From assembly GCF_000295935.2 (NCBI RefSeq), contig NZ_ALWO02000014.1, positions 62,001-126,000 of the forward strand: 64,000 nt of DNA, written 5' to 3'. The notes below the pieces were generated by a model. That model was not told where the DNA came from. It saw only the letters and a list, made by a program, of their open reading frames with translations, and did no database searches. The DNA comes from Indibacter alkaliphilus LW1 (GTDB lineage: Bacteria > Bacteroidota > Bacteroidia > Cytophagales > Cyclobacteriaceae). Below are positions 19,328 to 28,670 of this stretch, in pieces. Every line of letters begins with the position of its first letter. Position 1 is the first letter of the stretch. The position numbers were made by a program, and so were the translations under genes.

Positions 19328-22300
19328 GAGGTTTTGGCAATATTGGATTTCAATTTGGACAAACATTTTGTTTAGTGCCGTTCTGTTTCCAAGTCAAGCC
19401 CAACAAAGTGGACAATATTTCAAATTCCCCATTCTCGAAAGCGGTGTTTACCGATTGAATGAAGAAGATGTACAAAGTCTTGGCTTTTCTTCTTTGGACG
19501 ATGTATCTGTATTTGGGAACTGGGGCATGCTTCCACAAAAACTTGACAGCAGCATTTTTTCACTCAATGAAATCCCAATCCAAAAAGTAGGTAATTCAAT
19601 TTTTTTCTTTTTAGAAGGCCCTCATCAAATCAAATTTGATGAAGGCAATTTTAAATATGAGCATCACTTATATTCTGATAGCCTCTTTTACCTCATTGGT
19701 CCTAAAGAAAAAGGCAATCTAATTAAGGAAAATAATGGACCTCCTTCCAATAGTTCAGTATCCGGAGACTATTATCTTGTCCAGACTATAAAGTGGGAAA
19801 GTACAAACCTACTCAATTCAGGAAGGAACTGGTATTCTGAGCCTTTAAACCCCTCAGGCAGCTTAAACTTGCCTTTTGAAGTTTCTACGGGAAATATTGG
19901 AAATGGTATTTTCCAAGCTAAAATTATGGGACAATCCCTTGGCACATCAACCTTTAGATTCCTTGCCGAGGGGACAGATCTGGGAGAGGTGCAGCTTGCG
20001 CCTATACCCAATAGTATTTATGGTATTAAAGGAAGAGAAGTCCTTTTTTCTGAAGAATTAAATAATCCTGGAGGAAACCTGACTATTAGAGCTGAATTCC
20101 AAACCGGAGATGCCAACGGAAGGGGATTTTTGGATTATGCATTGTTGGCTTTCCCCTACCCTGCAAATGCACTTTCTCAAGGGAAAATCTATCACATTTT
20201 AGACAACGCAGCTATCTCTCCTACAGCAAATGAGATGATTTGGAAACTAAGCCCAAATAAGGAGATCAGTTTAATCACAAATAGGACAGCACTGACATCC
20301 GGCGACCGAATAGCCATATTCGAACCTAATTCTGTTCCGCGTATTACAAGTTTCAATTCAGCAAACCTCAGCGCAAGGTCTGAAAAGATCAATAGTCCTT
20401 TAATTATCATAAGTTCGCAGCGGTTTATAAACCAAGTAAATGCACTTGCAGCACATAAAAACAGCTTGGGATCCAATACTTTTGTAATATCCCCTGAGGA
20501 AATCTATGATGCTTTTGGCTATGGTACCAGGGATATTTCTGCTATCAGAAATTTTTTGGCCTATCATTTCCATCAATCCGCACAGCTAAAGAATGTACTG
20601 TTTTTTGGAAAAGGCACTTATGATTATAAAGCCAAACTAGGAGGCAGGCCCAATTTAGTCCCTACCTACAGCTCAAGAAGCAGTCTCAACCCATTGACAA
20701 CTTTCAGTTCGGACGATTTTTTCGGATTCCTTGAACTTGGTAAAGGAGAATGGACAGAAAGTCCTGAAGGCGATGAAACCTTAGACATAGGAGTTGGAAG
20801 AATACCTGCCATTACAACATCAGAAGCTAGAACAGCTATTGATAAAATCATTGCGTACGAAACTCCGGGAAATGCGCCTGGAAATTGGAAGAGAAATTTA
20901 GCATTCTTAGCGGATGATGGTGACAATAACATCCATCTCAATGACGCAGAATCACATGCAAATCATATCACTGAAAACTTCCCTGGTTTCAATATTGAAA
21001 AATTATATCTTGATAGATTTGATCAGCTTAGGGTAAACGGCATTCAGAGTTCCCCTGCTGCTCGGGAAGCACTGAAAGAAAGTTTAGACGAAGGGCTTCT
21101 ATTTCTCAATTACATAGGACATGGAAACGAAACAACACTGACAGCCGAAAGAGTATTCAGTGTGAGTGACCTGCCGGACTTCCCAGACAATCCCTATTTA
21201 CCCTTGTTTGTTACAGCCACTTGTGAATTTGGCAGGCAGGACAGTCCATTTATCCGCTCTGGAGCAGAAGAACTTTTATTTGTCAATAATAAAGGGGCAA
21301 TAGGGCTTTTAACAACTGGAAGACCAGTGTTTAGCAGTGTAAATTTTCGTCTGAACAGGGCATTTATCGAAAGTGTGTTTGTCAAGGAAAATGGAGAAAT
21401 AAAGGATTTGGGAAGTATATTCAAGGACACCAAAAACAATAGTCTCAATGGCGCTTTTAACAGGAATTTTTCATTGATCGGAGACCCATCTCTGAAATTG
21501 GCTATACCCGATTTGGATTCAGAAATAGAAAAAATCAAAAAAGTAGATTTGGCCTTGGCCATAGACACTTTGAAAGCCCAGCAGGCTCTTTTGGTTAAGG
21601 GAAAAATTACTGATCCCAGCACCGGAGCTGTAATGAGTAGCTACAGGGGGGAATACGAAATCAGTATTTACGACAAACCTCTGAAAGTAAAAACCTTGGG
21701 AGATGAAAGTTCGCCTGTTGAATTTTCAGAACAGACAGCTTTGATATTCAAAGGAAAGGGTGAAGTAGAGGAAGGAAGATTTGAAGCTGAAGTTTTTATC
21801 CCCACAAATATTGATTATTCCTTGGGTACTGGCAGTATCAAACTTTTTGCAACCTTACAAAATGGACAGGAAGAAGCAATGGGGGCTAAGAACATCCCAA
21901 TTGGGGGAAGTTCGGATATGGAAATTAACGATATGATAGGCCCTGAAATAAGGATGTTTTTTGGAGATGAATTCAAGGAAAACCCCGGCCCTCTAAACAG
22001 TCCAAATGTACCTTTGAAAATATTGTTCAATGATGAAAGTGGAATTAATATTTCCTCAGCGGCAATAGGCCAAGACATTGAACTCTTTGTAAATAATTTA
22101 AAAACCGCTACTTTGAACCCACAATTTGTAGCCTTGGAGAGTTCCTATAAAAAAGGGCAGGTGGTCACTCTGCTCAGAAATCTCCAGGAAGGGACCAATA
22201 CAATCACCTTAAGAGCTTGGGATAATGTAGGGAATTCTTCTACATTTGAAACGGAATTGGAAATCAGGGGAAGTCTTCAAATAAAGATCTTGGAATCCAA

Positions 22301-22589
22301 AACCTATCCAAACCCTACAAACTATAAGAGCAAATTCCGGGTTAAACACAATAGAAGTGGGGAGAATTTACAATTGGGCCTGAGGATTTATTCTATAATG
22401 GGAAGTGAAATATATTCTTTCTCCAAACGTTATGTGGAGGCTGAGGCTGTTTTGGATGATTTGGAGTGGATTTTTTTCCACCAGCAAACCAATTATCCCA
22501 TAAAAGGAACTTATATTTACGAGTTAACCCTTGAATCTGAGAAAGACGGCACTTCAGATCATAAAAGTGGAAAAATAATTATTCAATGA
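19320..22589 (+). CDS. porU: Type IX secretion sortase PorU (C25 family)
   Basis: 1089 residues. PorU is the cell-surface cysteine protease that removes the C-terminal signal of type IX cargo and attaches it to anionic LPS. A signal peptide ends near SQAQQ (about residue 28). The gingipain-like C25 domain has the catalytic His in LNYIGHGNETTL (about residue 600) and the Cys in TATCEFGRQD (about 634). A C-terminal Ig-like region follows, with KTYPNPTNYKSKFRV and IYSIMGSEIYSFS, resembling the CTD fold. It overlaps porV by 4 nt. Confidence 0.94.
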   Translation: MRKRFWQYWISIWTNILFSAVLFPSQAQQSGQYFKFPILESGVYRLNEEDVQSLGFSSLDDVSVFGNWGMLPQKLDSSIFSLNEIPIQKVGNSIFFFLEGPHQIKFDEGNFKYEHHLYSDSLFYLIGPKEKGNLIKENNGPPSNSSVSGDYYLVQTIKWESTNLLNSGRNWYSEPLNPSGSLNLPFEVSTGNIGNGIFQAKIMGQSLGTSTFRFLAEGTDLGEVQLAPIPNSIYGIKGREVLFSEELNNPGGNLTIRAEFQTGDANGRGFLDYALLAFPYPANALSQGKIYHILDNAAISPTANEMIWKLSPNKEISLITNRTALTSGDRIAIFEPNSVPRITSFNSANLSARSEKINSPLIIISSQRFINQVNALAAHKNSLGSNTFVISPEEIYDAFGYGTRDISAIRNFLAYHFHQSAQLKNVLFFGKGTYDYKAKLGGRPNLVPTYSSRSSLNPLTTFSSDDFFGFLELGKGEWTESPEGDETLDIGVGRIPAITTSEARTAIDKIIAYETPGNAPGNWKRNLAFLADDGDNNIHLNDAESHANHITENFPGFNIEKLYLDRFDQLRVNGIQSSPAAREALKESLDEGLLFLNYIGHGNETTLTAERVFSVSDLPDFPDNPYLPLFVTATCEFGRQDSPFIRSGAEELLFVNNKGAIGLLTTGRPVFSSVNFRLNRAFIESVFVKENGEIKDLGSIFKDTKNNSLNGAFNRNFSLIGDPSLKLAIPDLDSEIEKIKKVDLALAIDTLKAQQALLVKGKITDPSTGAVMSSYRGEYEISIYDKPLKVKTLGDESSPVEFSEQTALIFKGKGEVEEGRFEAEVFIPTNIDYSLGTGSIKLFATLQNGQEEAMGAKNIPIGGSSDMEINDMIGPEIRMFFGDEFKENPGPLNSPNVPLKILFNDESGINISSAAIGQDIELFVNNLKTATLNPQFVALESSYKKGQVVTLLRNLQEGTNTITLRAWDNVGNSSTFETELEIRGSLQIKILESKTYPNPTNYKSKFRVKHNRSGENLQLGLRIYSIMGSEIYSFSKRYVEAEAVLDDLEWIFFHQQTNYPIKGTYIYELTLESEKDGTSDHKSGKIIIQ

Positions 22590-23800
22590 AAATATCGATT
22601 CAAGCAGTACTCAAAACGATTATTTTTTTCTGGGTTAGTTTGTTATCCCTGAGTGCTTTGGCGCAAAATTCACCCATCATATCCGGACAAGATCCTGAGA
22701 GGAGAGTAATTACCACAGCAGTACCTTTTCTCAATTTCGCACCGGACAGCCGTCATTCTGCAATGGGTGATGCAGGTGTAGCGACAAGTCCCGACGCTTT
22801 TTCAGCCCATTGGAATGCTGGTAAGCTTTCATTCATTGAAAATGACATGGGCTTTTCTTTATCTTATTCCCCTTGGTTGGGCAGATTGGTAAATGATATG
22901 TTTATCTCCTATCTGACAGGATATAAGAGAATAGATGACGTTTCTGCTTGGGGTTTTGACATTCGCTATTTCAATATGGGGGATATAGAACTGACAGATG
23001 GATTAGGCAACCCATTGGGTGAGTTTACCCCAAGAGACCTTTCCATCGGTGGAACATATTCAAGAAAACTTTCTGAAAACCTGGGACTGGGAATTTCTGC
23101 CAGGTTTATCCATTCCAACCTTTCAGGAAATATCAGCTCTGCCGCAGGTGCGGAAAGCAGGCCTGGAATTAGCGTTGGAACAGATGTAGGTCTTTATTAC
23201 ACTAAAGAGGTTTTTCCAGGAGAAAAAACAGGTACTTTTTCCTGGGGAGCTACCATTACGAACATTGGTCCGAAAATCACCTACAACAGTGCTGAGGACT
23301 TGGATTTTATTCCTACTAATTTAAGACTAGGAACTGCATACAAAGTGAATTTTAATAATTTCAATTCGATCACTTTTGCATTTGATATCAACAAACTCTT
23401 GGTTCCATCTCCACCTATCTACAGGACGGAAAATGGGGTGATTGTAACCGATCCCGATGGAAATCCTGATATATTAAGAGGTCTTGACCCGAATAGACCA
23501 CTCCTTTCCGGTATTTTCGGATCCTTTATAGATGCTCCTGATGGGTTTAGGGAAGAAATGCAGGAGTTGATGTTGTCTTTTGGAATGGAATACACATACA
23601 ACAATGTCTTCGCCTTGAGGTCTGGATATTTCTATGAAAATCCCAACAAAGGAGGCAGAAGATATTTCACCATGGGTGTAGGATTCCTCTACAAAGAAAC
23701 GATGGCATTTGATTTCTCATACCTGGTCCCTCAAATTCAAAACCATCCTCTTGCAGAAACATTGAGAATTTCTCTGACTTACAATATCCCCACAAGATGA
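22586..23800 (+). CDS. porV: Type IX secretion outer-membrane protein PorV
   Basis: 404 residues. FadL-like barrel that shuttles type IX cargo from the translocon to PorU. A signal peptide ends at SALAQ. The mature protein has AVPFLNFAPDSRHSAMGDAG then ATSPDAFSAHWNAGKLSF, the diagnostic PorV N-terminal region. The barrel continues to a terminal strand (LRISLTYNIPTR). Start and stop overlap neighbours by 4 nt on both sides, so its synthesis is coupled to PorU. Confidence 0.94.
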   Translation: MKISIQAVLKTIIFFWVSLLSLSALAQNSPIISGQDPERRVITTAVPFLNFAPDSRHSAMGDAGVATSPDAFSAHWNAGKLSFIENDMGFSLSYSPWLGRLVNDMFISYLTGYKRIDDVSAWGFDIRYFNMGDIELTDGLGNPLGEFTPRDLSIGGTYSRKLSENLGLGISARFIHSNLSGNISSAAGAESRPGISVGTDVGLYYTKEVFPGEKTGTFSWGATITNIGPKITYNSAEDLDFIPTNLRLGTAYKVNFNNFNSITFAFDINKLLVPSPPIYRTENGVIVTDPDGNPDILRGLDPNRPLLSGIFGSFIDAPDGFREEMQELMLSFGMEYTYNNVFALRSGYFYENPNKGGRRYFTMGVGFLYKETMAFDFSYLVPQIQNHPLAETLRISLTYNIPTR

Positions 23801-25068
23801 CATTAGACCGATCTTTAGCTCCTCCGTTCAAAATCCCGGAGCAGATTGATTTCCCATTACCAATCAAAAGGACTCTTCAAAACGGAGTCCATTTGTATTT
23901 TATACCAACACCGGAAATTGACGCAGTGAAGCTGGAAATCGATACCGACTCCAACAAGGTGATGGATATCCAAGAGAAAAAACTGACAGCTTATTTTACA
24001 TTACATTTACTTTTGGAAGGTACACAAGCAAAATCCTCCTCTGAATTGGATGAATTTTTTGACACCTATGCCTCAGAAGTAGATGTTGTCAGCAACTTCG
24101 AACACAATGGCCTTGGACTTTTGACGACCAAAAAACACTTGAGTACAGTTCTGCCTGTTTTTAGGGAATTGATGACAAAAGCAATTTTCCCGGAAAAAGA
24201 ACTTGCCAAAAGAAAATCTCAAAAAGCTCTGAGCATCAGCATCCAAAAAGAACAGAATGGAAGCCTTGCCAATAATCTGTTCAGAAAATATCTGTTTGGA
24301 GGAGATCACCCTTTTGGGCAAATCACAGAAGAAGATGATGTCAATGCTATCCAAAGAGATGACCTTGAGTATTTCTACAAGAACAAGTTGTGGGTCAATC
24401 CAGAAGTGTTTTTGACAGGAAACCTTGACGATTCAGAATTAGAACTAATCTGCAAAACATTGGAAGATTTACCGGTGAAGTTTCTAGAAAGTGAGCATAG
24501 TGAATTCAAAAATATACAAAATCAAAGGATAGAGGAACGAAAAGAAAAATCACTTCAATCAAGTCTGAGGATTGGATGTCATCTCATTTCCAAAACCCAT
24601 CCCGATTATTTTGGCCTTTGGGTTTTCAACGTGATCTTGGGAGGGTATTTTGGAAGCAGGCTCATTAAAAACATAAGGGAGGATAAAGGACATACCTACG
24701 GGATCCATAGCAGCATAGGCGGCTTAAAAAATGCTGATTATTGGATTGTCATGGCAGATGTAATCAAAGAACATTCAGATGAAGTAATTGCTGAAGTTTA
24801 CCATGAAATAGAAAAGTTACAGCATGAACCTATCCCTGAGGAGGAAGTGGAAACAGTCAGAAACTACCTTATTGGAAATCTTCTTTCCAATTTCAGCTCA
24901 TCTTTTGAATTGATTTCCCGGTTTAAAAGCATACACCAAGTCGGTTTGGATTTTGAATTTTATAAAAATCAATTGGAATACATCAAAAATTTCAGGCCAG
25001 AGGAAATACAGGCTATAGGGAAAAAATACCTAAAGCGGGAAAATATGGTTGAAATAATCGTAGGTTAA
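23797..25068 (+). CDS. M16-family peptidase homologue, catalytically degenerate
   Basis: 423 residues without a signal peptide. Both halves of an M16 unit are recognisable: LQNGVHLYFIPTPEIDAVKLE at the start and GYFGSRLIKNIREDKGHTYG in the second half (the R/Y substrate-cleft motif). At the position of the zinc motif HxxEH the sequence reads YFTLH (about residues 66-70, before LLLEGTQAKSS), so two metal ligands are missing. It resembles the non-catalytic partner of paired bacterial M16 proteins, but no active partner is adjacent. Last gene of the porUV operon; its end overlaps the convergent glycosyltransferase by 4 nt. Confidence 0.85.
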   Translation: MTLDRSLAPPFKIPEQIDFPLPIKRTLQNGVHLYFIPTPEIDAVKLEIDTDSNKVMDIQEKKLTAYFTLHLLLEGTQAKSSSELDEFFDTYASEVDVVSNFEHNGLGLLTTKKHLSTVLPVFRELMTKAIFPEKELAKRKSQKALSISIQKEQNGSLANNLFRKYLFGGDHPFGQITEEDDVNAIQRDDLEYFYKNKLWVNPEVFLTGNLDDSELELICKTLEDLPVKFLESEHSEFKNIQNQRIEERKEKSLQSSLRIGCHLISKTHPDYFGLWVFNVILGGYFGSRLIKNIREDKGHTYGIHSSIGGLKNADYWIVMADVIKEHSDEVIAEVYHEIEKLQHEPIPEEEVETVRNYLIGNLLSNFSSSFELISRFKSIHQVGLDFEFYKNQLEYIKNFRPEEIQAIGKKYLKRENMVEIIVG

Positions 25069-26045
25069 TTTTGAAGCCACCCCAGAAATATCGCCAATTT
25101 TGAAACATCTACTCTCCTTCTCGTCCAGACTCTGAATAGTTGGAATTGGACACTTTGGTCATGAAGTTTTTGGGCAAGTGCTAAAAAACCATCAGCCACT
25201 TCAAAATTAGCGGACAGTAAGGATTGTCTCCACTCATAATGCACACGCTTTAAGAGTGCATGATTTTCTGAAACACACCTGTTTATTTCAATAATTTTTT
25301 GACAGATTTTCAATGTGGATGGCAAAAGCCTTGACTTTCTGACTTTGTATTGTTCTTTGGAAAAAGCCATTGAGTGAATCATTTTTTCTACACCAAAATG
25401 ATCTGAAAAGCACAACCTATATTTTCTGGCCATGCGGACGATGATATCAAAGTCTTCATAAGCCAGATCTTGATCATACATACCCAAATCCTCGAATACC
25501 TTCGAACGCATTAGCATAGTTGGAGATAAAATATGATGATAAGCCACTACTTTTTCATAAATCCAACCAGATTCAACCTCCTCGGCAAGTTCTCCTTTTC
25601 TTTTTCTCTTATAAAATGACTTAGATTTACCCTTATCTATAATCCAGGCATCAGAAAAGACAGCAGCTGCATCAGGCGCATTTTCCAAGACGTCCACACT
25701 GAACCGAATATGTTTGGGCATAAGCTTATCGTCAGTTGAGAAATCTACTAAGTATTTTCCCCTGCACTGCTGAAAAGCCTCATTGAAACTTTCACAATAA
25801 TTAATTGCTGTATTTCTTAAAATGATTTGAAGAGGTAATTTTCCCTTATTTCTCTCATACCATAGCTCCATGAGCTCTTGACTTTTGTCATTACTGCCAT
25901 TGTCAACCAGGATAATCTCAAGATTGCCATATTCTTGTTCTAGTATTGAATTTAAGGATTGCAGCAAAAAATGCTCGTGATTGTAGGAAGTACAAATCAC
26001 CGAAACCAATGGTAGTTTATGCGGTTTTACAATTTTATTCTCCAA
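25065..26045 (-). CDS. Family 2 glycosyltransferase
   Basis: 326 residues. The GT-A nucleotide-sugar fold is plain: PLVSVICTSYNHEHFLLQSL, ILVDNGSNDKSQELME and the DxD-like FSTDDKLMPKHI. An acceptor-side region (DLAYEDFDIIVRMARKY) with the ED motif of inverting transferases follows. No membrane segments. It is the third gene of a leftward group with a FemAB-like protein and an FdtA-like cupin, suggesting surface polysaccharide or glycoprotein glycan synthesis. Donor and acceptor are unknown. Confidence 0.88.
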   Translation of the reverse strand: MENKIVKPHKLPLVSVICTSYNHEHFLLQSLNSILEQEYGNLEIILVDNGSNDKSQELMELWYERNKGKLPLQIILRNTAINYCESFNEAFQQCRGKYLVDFSTDDKLMPKHIRFSVDVLENAPDAAAVFSDAWIIDKGKSKSFYKRKRKGELAEEVESGWIYEKVVAYHHILSPTMLMRSKVFEDLGMYDQDLAYEDFDIIVRMARKYRLCFSDHFGVEKMIHSMAFSKEQYKVRKSRLLPSTLKICQKIIEINRCVSENHALLKRVHYEWRQSLLSANFEVADGFLALAQKLHDQSVQFQLFRVWTRRRVDVSKLAIFLGWLQN

Positions 26046-27004
26046 CTATATTTATTTTGGGTACAATTTGAAAACCTTGATTTGAAAAATATCAAAGAAT
26101 GATTGGGAAGGCCTCCTATTTCCGAAGAACCCAAATCCAAAAAATTGGCCTTTTGCTCCACAGCCAATCTCAATAAGTTAACCATGATCAGCTCTCCTGT
26201 TAATTTGACTTTGGACTTTGGATTGATGGCTGAAAGAAAATAGTAAACGGAGTTACTTGTCAATTTTACAGCCAAAGCATGTCCGATAAATTGTCCCTCC
26301 TGTGAAACACTGATAACAAAATATCTATCAGGAAATGAGGAAACTTGAGCAATCAGCTGATTTTCATCGAAAGTCAAATCATATCCCTTAGATTGGTTCC
26401 AAGCCTTAATTTCATTCAGAAAATTAAAGCTCTGTATATTCCCTATGCTGATTTTTATATTATGCTCTTTGATTTTTTTTGCGAATTTTGCCTGCAGACT
26501 TTTCAGTTCAGACTTCATTTTTTTCTTACCTTCGAAAATCTGATGACTGAGCACCTTTTCCAGGTTGAATCCCTGTTTTGCTAAAAAGTAAATCACCCAA
26601 TCAGCATAGGCCATATATACTCCCGGAGCTTGTATTAATTTAAATTCATTTACTCCTATGGATTTCAAAAATTCTTTGAGTTCCTCCAGAAAGTTAACAA
26701 AAACCAAAGAATTCACATTCGAGTACACCCAAAACCCACCAAAAGGTGCTTTAGGCAGGGATATTGCACTTCCATCAGGATAAACAGCTAGTTGAATATC
26801 CAGTTTAAGTACCCCGTTTTTGAACAAGGCACAGTTAAAATATTCGGCCTCATCCACTGATTGGATCTGGCTTAGAAAATAATCTTGGCCATTTCCTTCC
26901 AATGCAGTGAATTCGAAGCTATAACTACTATCAATATTTCCTTTGATCGTCTTCAAATGCTCTTTTATCTCTAATATAATCCGCTTCCGAAAATTCCTGG
27001 TCAC
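26027..27004 (-). CDS. FemAB/GNAT-like acyltransferase family protein
   Basis: About 325 residues. The C-terminal half has the GNAT-like strand pattern RYFVISVSQEGQFIGHALAV and VYYFLSAINPKSK, then ANFLDLGSSEIGGLPNHSLI, as in FemAB-type proteins that use aminoacyl-tRNA or acyl-CoA. No binding residues can be assigned. The start at 27004 overlaps the FdtA-like gene by 74 nt, which is long. The true start may lie further in, for example the ATT that overlaps the upstream stop near 26934. It overlaps the glycosyltransferase by 19 nt. Confidence 0.6.
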   Translation of the reverse strand: MTRNFRKRIILEIKEHLKTIKGNIDSSYSFEFTALEGNGQDYFLSQIQSVDEAEYFNCALFKNGVLKLDIQLAVYPDGSAISLPKAPFGGFWVYSNVNSLVFVNFLEELKEFLKSIGVNEFKLIQAPGVYMAYADWVIYFLAKQGFNLEKVLSHQIFEGKKKMKSELKSLQAKFAKKIKEHNIKISIGNIQSFNFLNEIKAWNQSKGYDLTFDENQLIAQVSSFPDRYFVISVSQEGQFIGHALAVKLTSNSVYYFLSAINPKSKVKLTGELIMVNLLRLAVEQKANFLDLGSSEIGGLPNHSLIFFKSRFSNCTQNKYSWRIKL

Positions 27005-27350
27005 AAAGGACTAGTAAAATGGAATTGGCTGAAAATTCGACCTCCAGCCAGTGCATTTCAGGTACATAAAGTCCCTTATTGGCTGTATTTAATTTGTATT
27101 CTAACTTTTCTCTCGAAAGTGCTTCAAGACGTACTGTCACCGTTCCCTGAAGGCATACCAAAACCTGCTTCTCCTTTATATGTGCATGAAGCCCTCTTTT
27201 ACCTCTATCCGGAACAGCCGTCAGCCAAAAAACCCGCTTGACTTCAAAAAAAGGCAAGACTTGATTCTCAAAAAAAGTAAGGTCGCCCAAACTATTTGAT
27301 TTGGTTTCCAAATGTAGCAGCATTGGCTTTTCTAAGAGGTTATTCATCAC
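26931..27350 (-). CDS. FdtA/QdtA-family cupin (sugar 3,4-ketoisomerase-like)
   Basis: 139 residues. A single cupin domain with the family signature PDRGKRGLHAHIKEKQVLVC (substrate and base histidines in HAH), followed by LYVPEMHWLEVEF. FdtA and QdtA isomerise dTDP-4-keto-6-deoxyglucose to the 3-keto sugar; related WxcM-like proteins have other roles. The genes that would make a dTDP-amino sugar are not in this window. The product is tied to the two downstream surface-sugar genes. Confidence 0.8.
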   Translation of the reverse strand: MMNNLLEKPMLLHLETKSNSLGDLTFFENQVLPFFEVKRVFWLTAVPDRGKRGLHAHIKEKQVLVCLQGTVTVRLEALSREKLEYKLNTANKGLYVPEMHWLEVEFSANSILLVLCDQEFSEADYIRDKRAFEDDQRKY

Positions 27351-27435
27351 TGCTAATTTAAGTTATTCATCCCAACCTACACCTTTGGTCTGGATTTTAT
27401 TATTTTTGAATTAGAAAATTTTCACCACATCTCCA

Positions 27436-28056
27436 ATGACCTTGAACGCAACAGATACTTTTTTGACCATCTCAGCTCCCTCAGAAGGATTCTACAAAGA
27501 AAAAGGAAGTAAATTCTTGGCTTTTGCGTATCCAGTATTGGGAGAGGAAGACATCAAAGAATACTTAGATGAGCTTAGAAAACAATACTATGATGCCAGG
27601 CATTTCTGTTATGCTTACATGCTTGGAAAAGAACAGGAAATTTTTAGAGCTAATGATGACGGAGAGCCCAACCATTCAGCAGGAGATCCTATTCTAGGGC
27701 AAATTCGCTCAGCTAACCTCACCGACATCCTAATAGTGGTTGTAAGATATTTTGGTGGCACTAAGTTGGGCGTAGGTGGATTGATCACAGCCTACAAAAC
27801 AGCAGCTGCAGAAGCCATACAAAATGCTGAAATCCTTGAAAAAATTGTAAGCAAACCCATTTACCTGGAACTTGAGTATCCTGAGATTAATGAGGTCATG
27901 AGGATTATCAAAGAGTATGAGTTGGAGATTATATCCCAAGAAATGAAACTCTCCTGCAAATTCGCATTAAGTGTTAGAGAAAGGGATTTCGAAATAGTTT
28001 TAGAAAAACTTAAACTTCTGGAAGCTTTGGGAAAGTTAAAGTTTTTAGGTGATTGA
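27436..28056 (+). CDS. YigZ/IMPACT family protein
   Basis: 206 residues. The N-terminal UPF0029/Impact domain shows KEKGSKFLAFAYPV, then ARHFCYAYML, DGEPNHSAGDPILGQI and VVVRYFGGTKLGVGGLITAYK. The C-terminal ferredoxin-like DUF1949 domain covers the last 70 residues. In E. coli YigZ the fold binds nucleic acid or elongation factor, and a physiological role is not settled. Single gene; length normal. Confidence 0.92.
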   Translation: MTLNATDTFLTISAPSEGFYKEKGSKFLAFAYPVLGEEDIKEYLDELRKQYYDARHFCYAYMLGKEQEIFRANDDGEPNHSAGDPILGQIRSANLTDILIVVVRYFGGTKLGVGGLITAYKTAAAEAIQNAEILEKIVSKPIYLELEYPEINEVMRIIKEYELEIISQEMKLSCKFALSVRERDFEIVLEKLKLLEALGKLKFLGD

Positions 28057-28067
28057 AAACCGCTTCC

Positions 28068-28670
28068 CTACTTATTGAAAAGGCTGTCCAAATATCCTTG
28101 ATACTGTAATTTTTTATACACTTCGAGACAAACCCAAGCATCAGTGGCTGCATAGACTTTTTGTTTGTCAGTCAGTTCTGGGGCTTCCCAATTGGAAACT
28201 TGTTCTGATTTGGAAATTCTGATATCCAATACCATGGCTGAAAGATTTCTAACCCCAACATTATGAAAACCAACTTTTTTCAATTCTGCATTTAAGTCAA
28301 AAAAACTTTTGGGTTGAAATCCAATGGAGATCTTCTTTAAGCCTCTCAAGTCGTCCAACACTGCAGCACCAATTTTGACTATTTTTGGATTTTCCAATAT
28401 TGCTTTGATTGAAGATGGTAAGCCTATCTGGTGCAGACGGAAAAGAAAAGCTACTTCAGCTGTAGACAATTGCAATAAGGACACCTGATATTGAACACCT
28501 TTTCTAAATGAGGGGCGCGTTTCGGTATCGAAACCAATCAAGGTATGCCTATTGAGCTCCTGAGCTGCTTCGTGAATTTGCTCTTCTGTTTCTACAAGTA
28601 TGATTTCCCCTTCAAATTGTCCCAAAGGGAGTTGATTCACTTCTTCTTTGCTTATTTTTTTGAGAATCAT
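28068..28670 (-). CDS. RNase D-like 3'-5' exonuclease domain protein
   Basis: 200 residues forming one DEDDy exonuclease domain. The acidic residues are in IGFDTETRPSF (D and E), IGAAVLDDLRGLK (D), and YAATDAWVCLEVYKKL (Tyr and final Asp). There is no HRDC domain, so this is the short stand-alone type common in Bacteroidota. The substrate (RNA or DNA) cannot be read from sequence. It overlaps the antiporter gene by 4 nt. Confidence 0.88.
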   Translation of the reverse strand: MILKKISKEEVNQLPLGQFEGEIILVETEEQIHEAAQELNRHTLIGFDTETRPSFRKGVQYQVSLLQLSTAEVAFLFRLHQIGLPSSIKAILENPKIVKIGAAVLDDLRGLKKISIGFQPKSFFDLNAELKKVGFHNVGVRNLSAMVLDIRISKSEQVSNWEAPELTDKQKVYAATDAWVCLEVYKKLQYQGYLDSLFNK

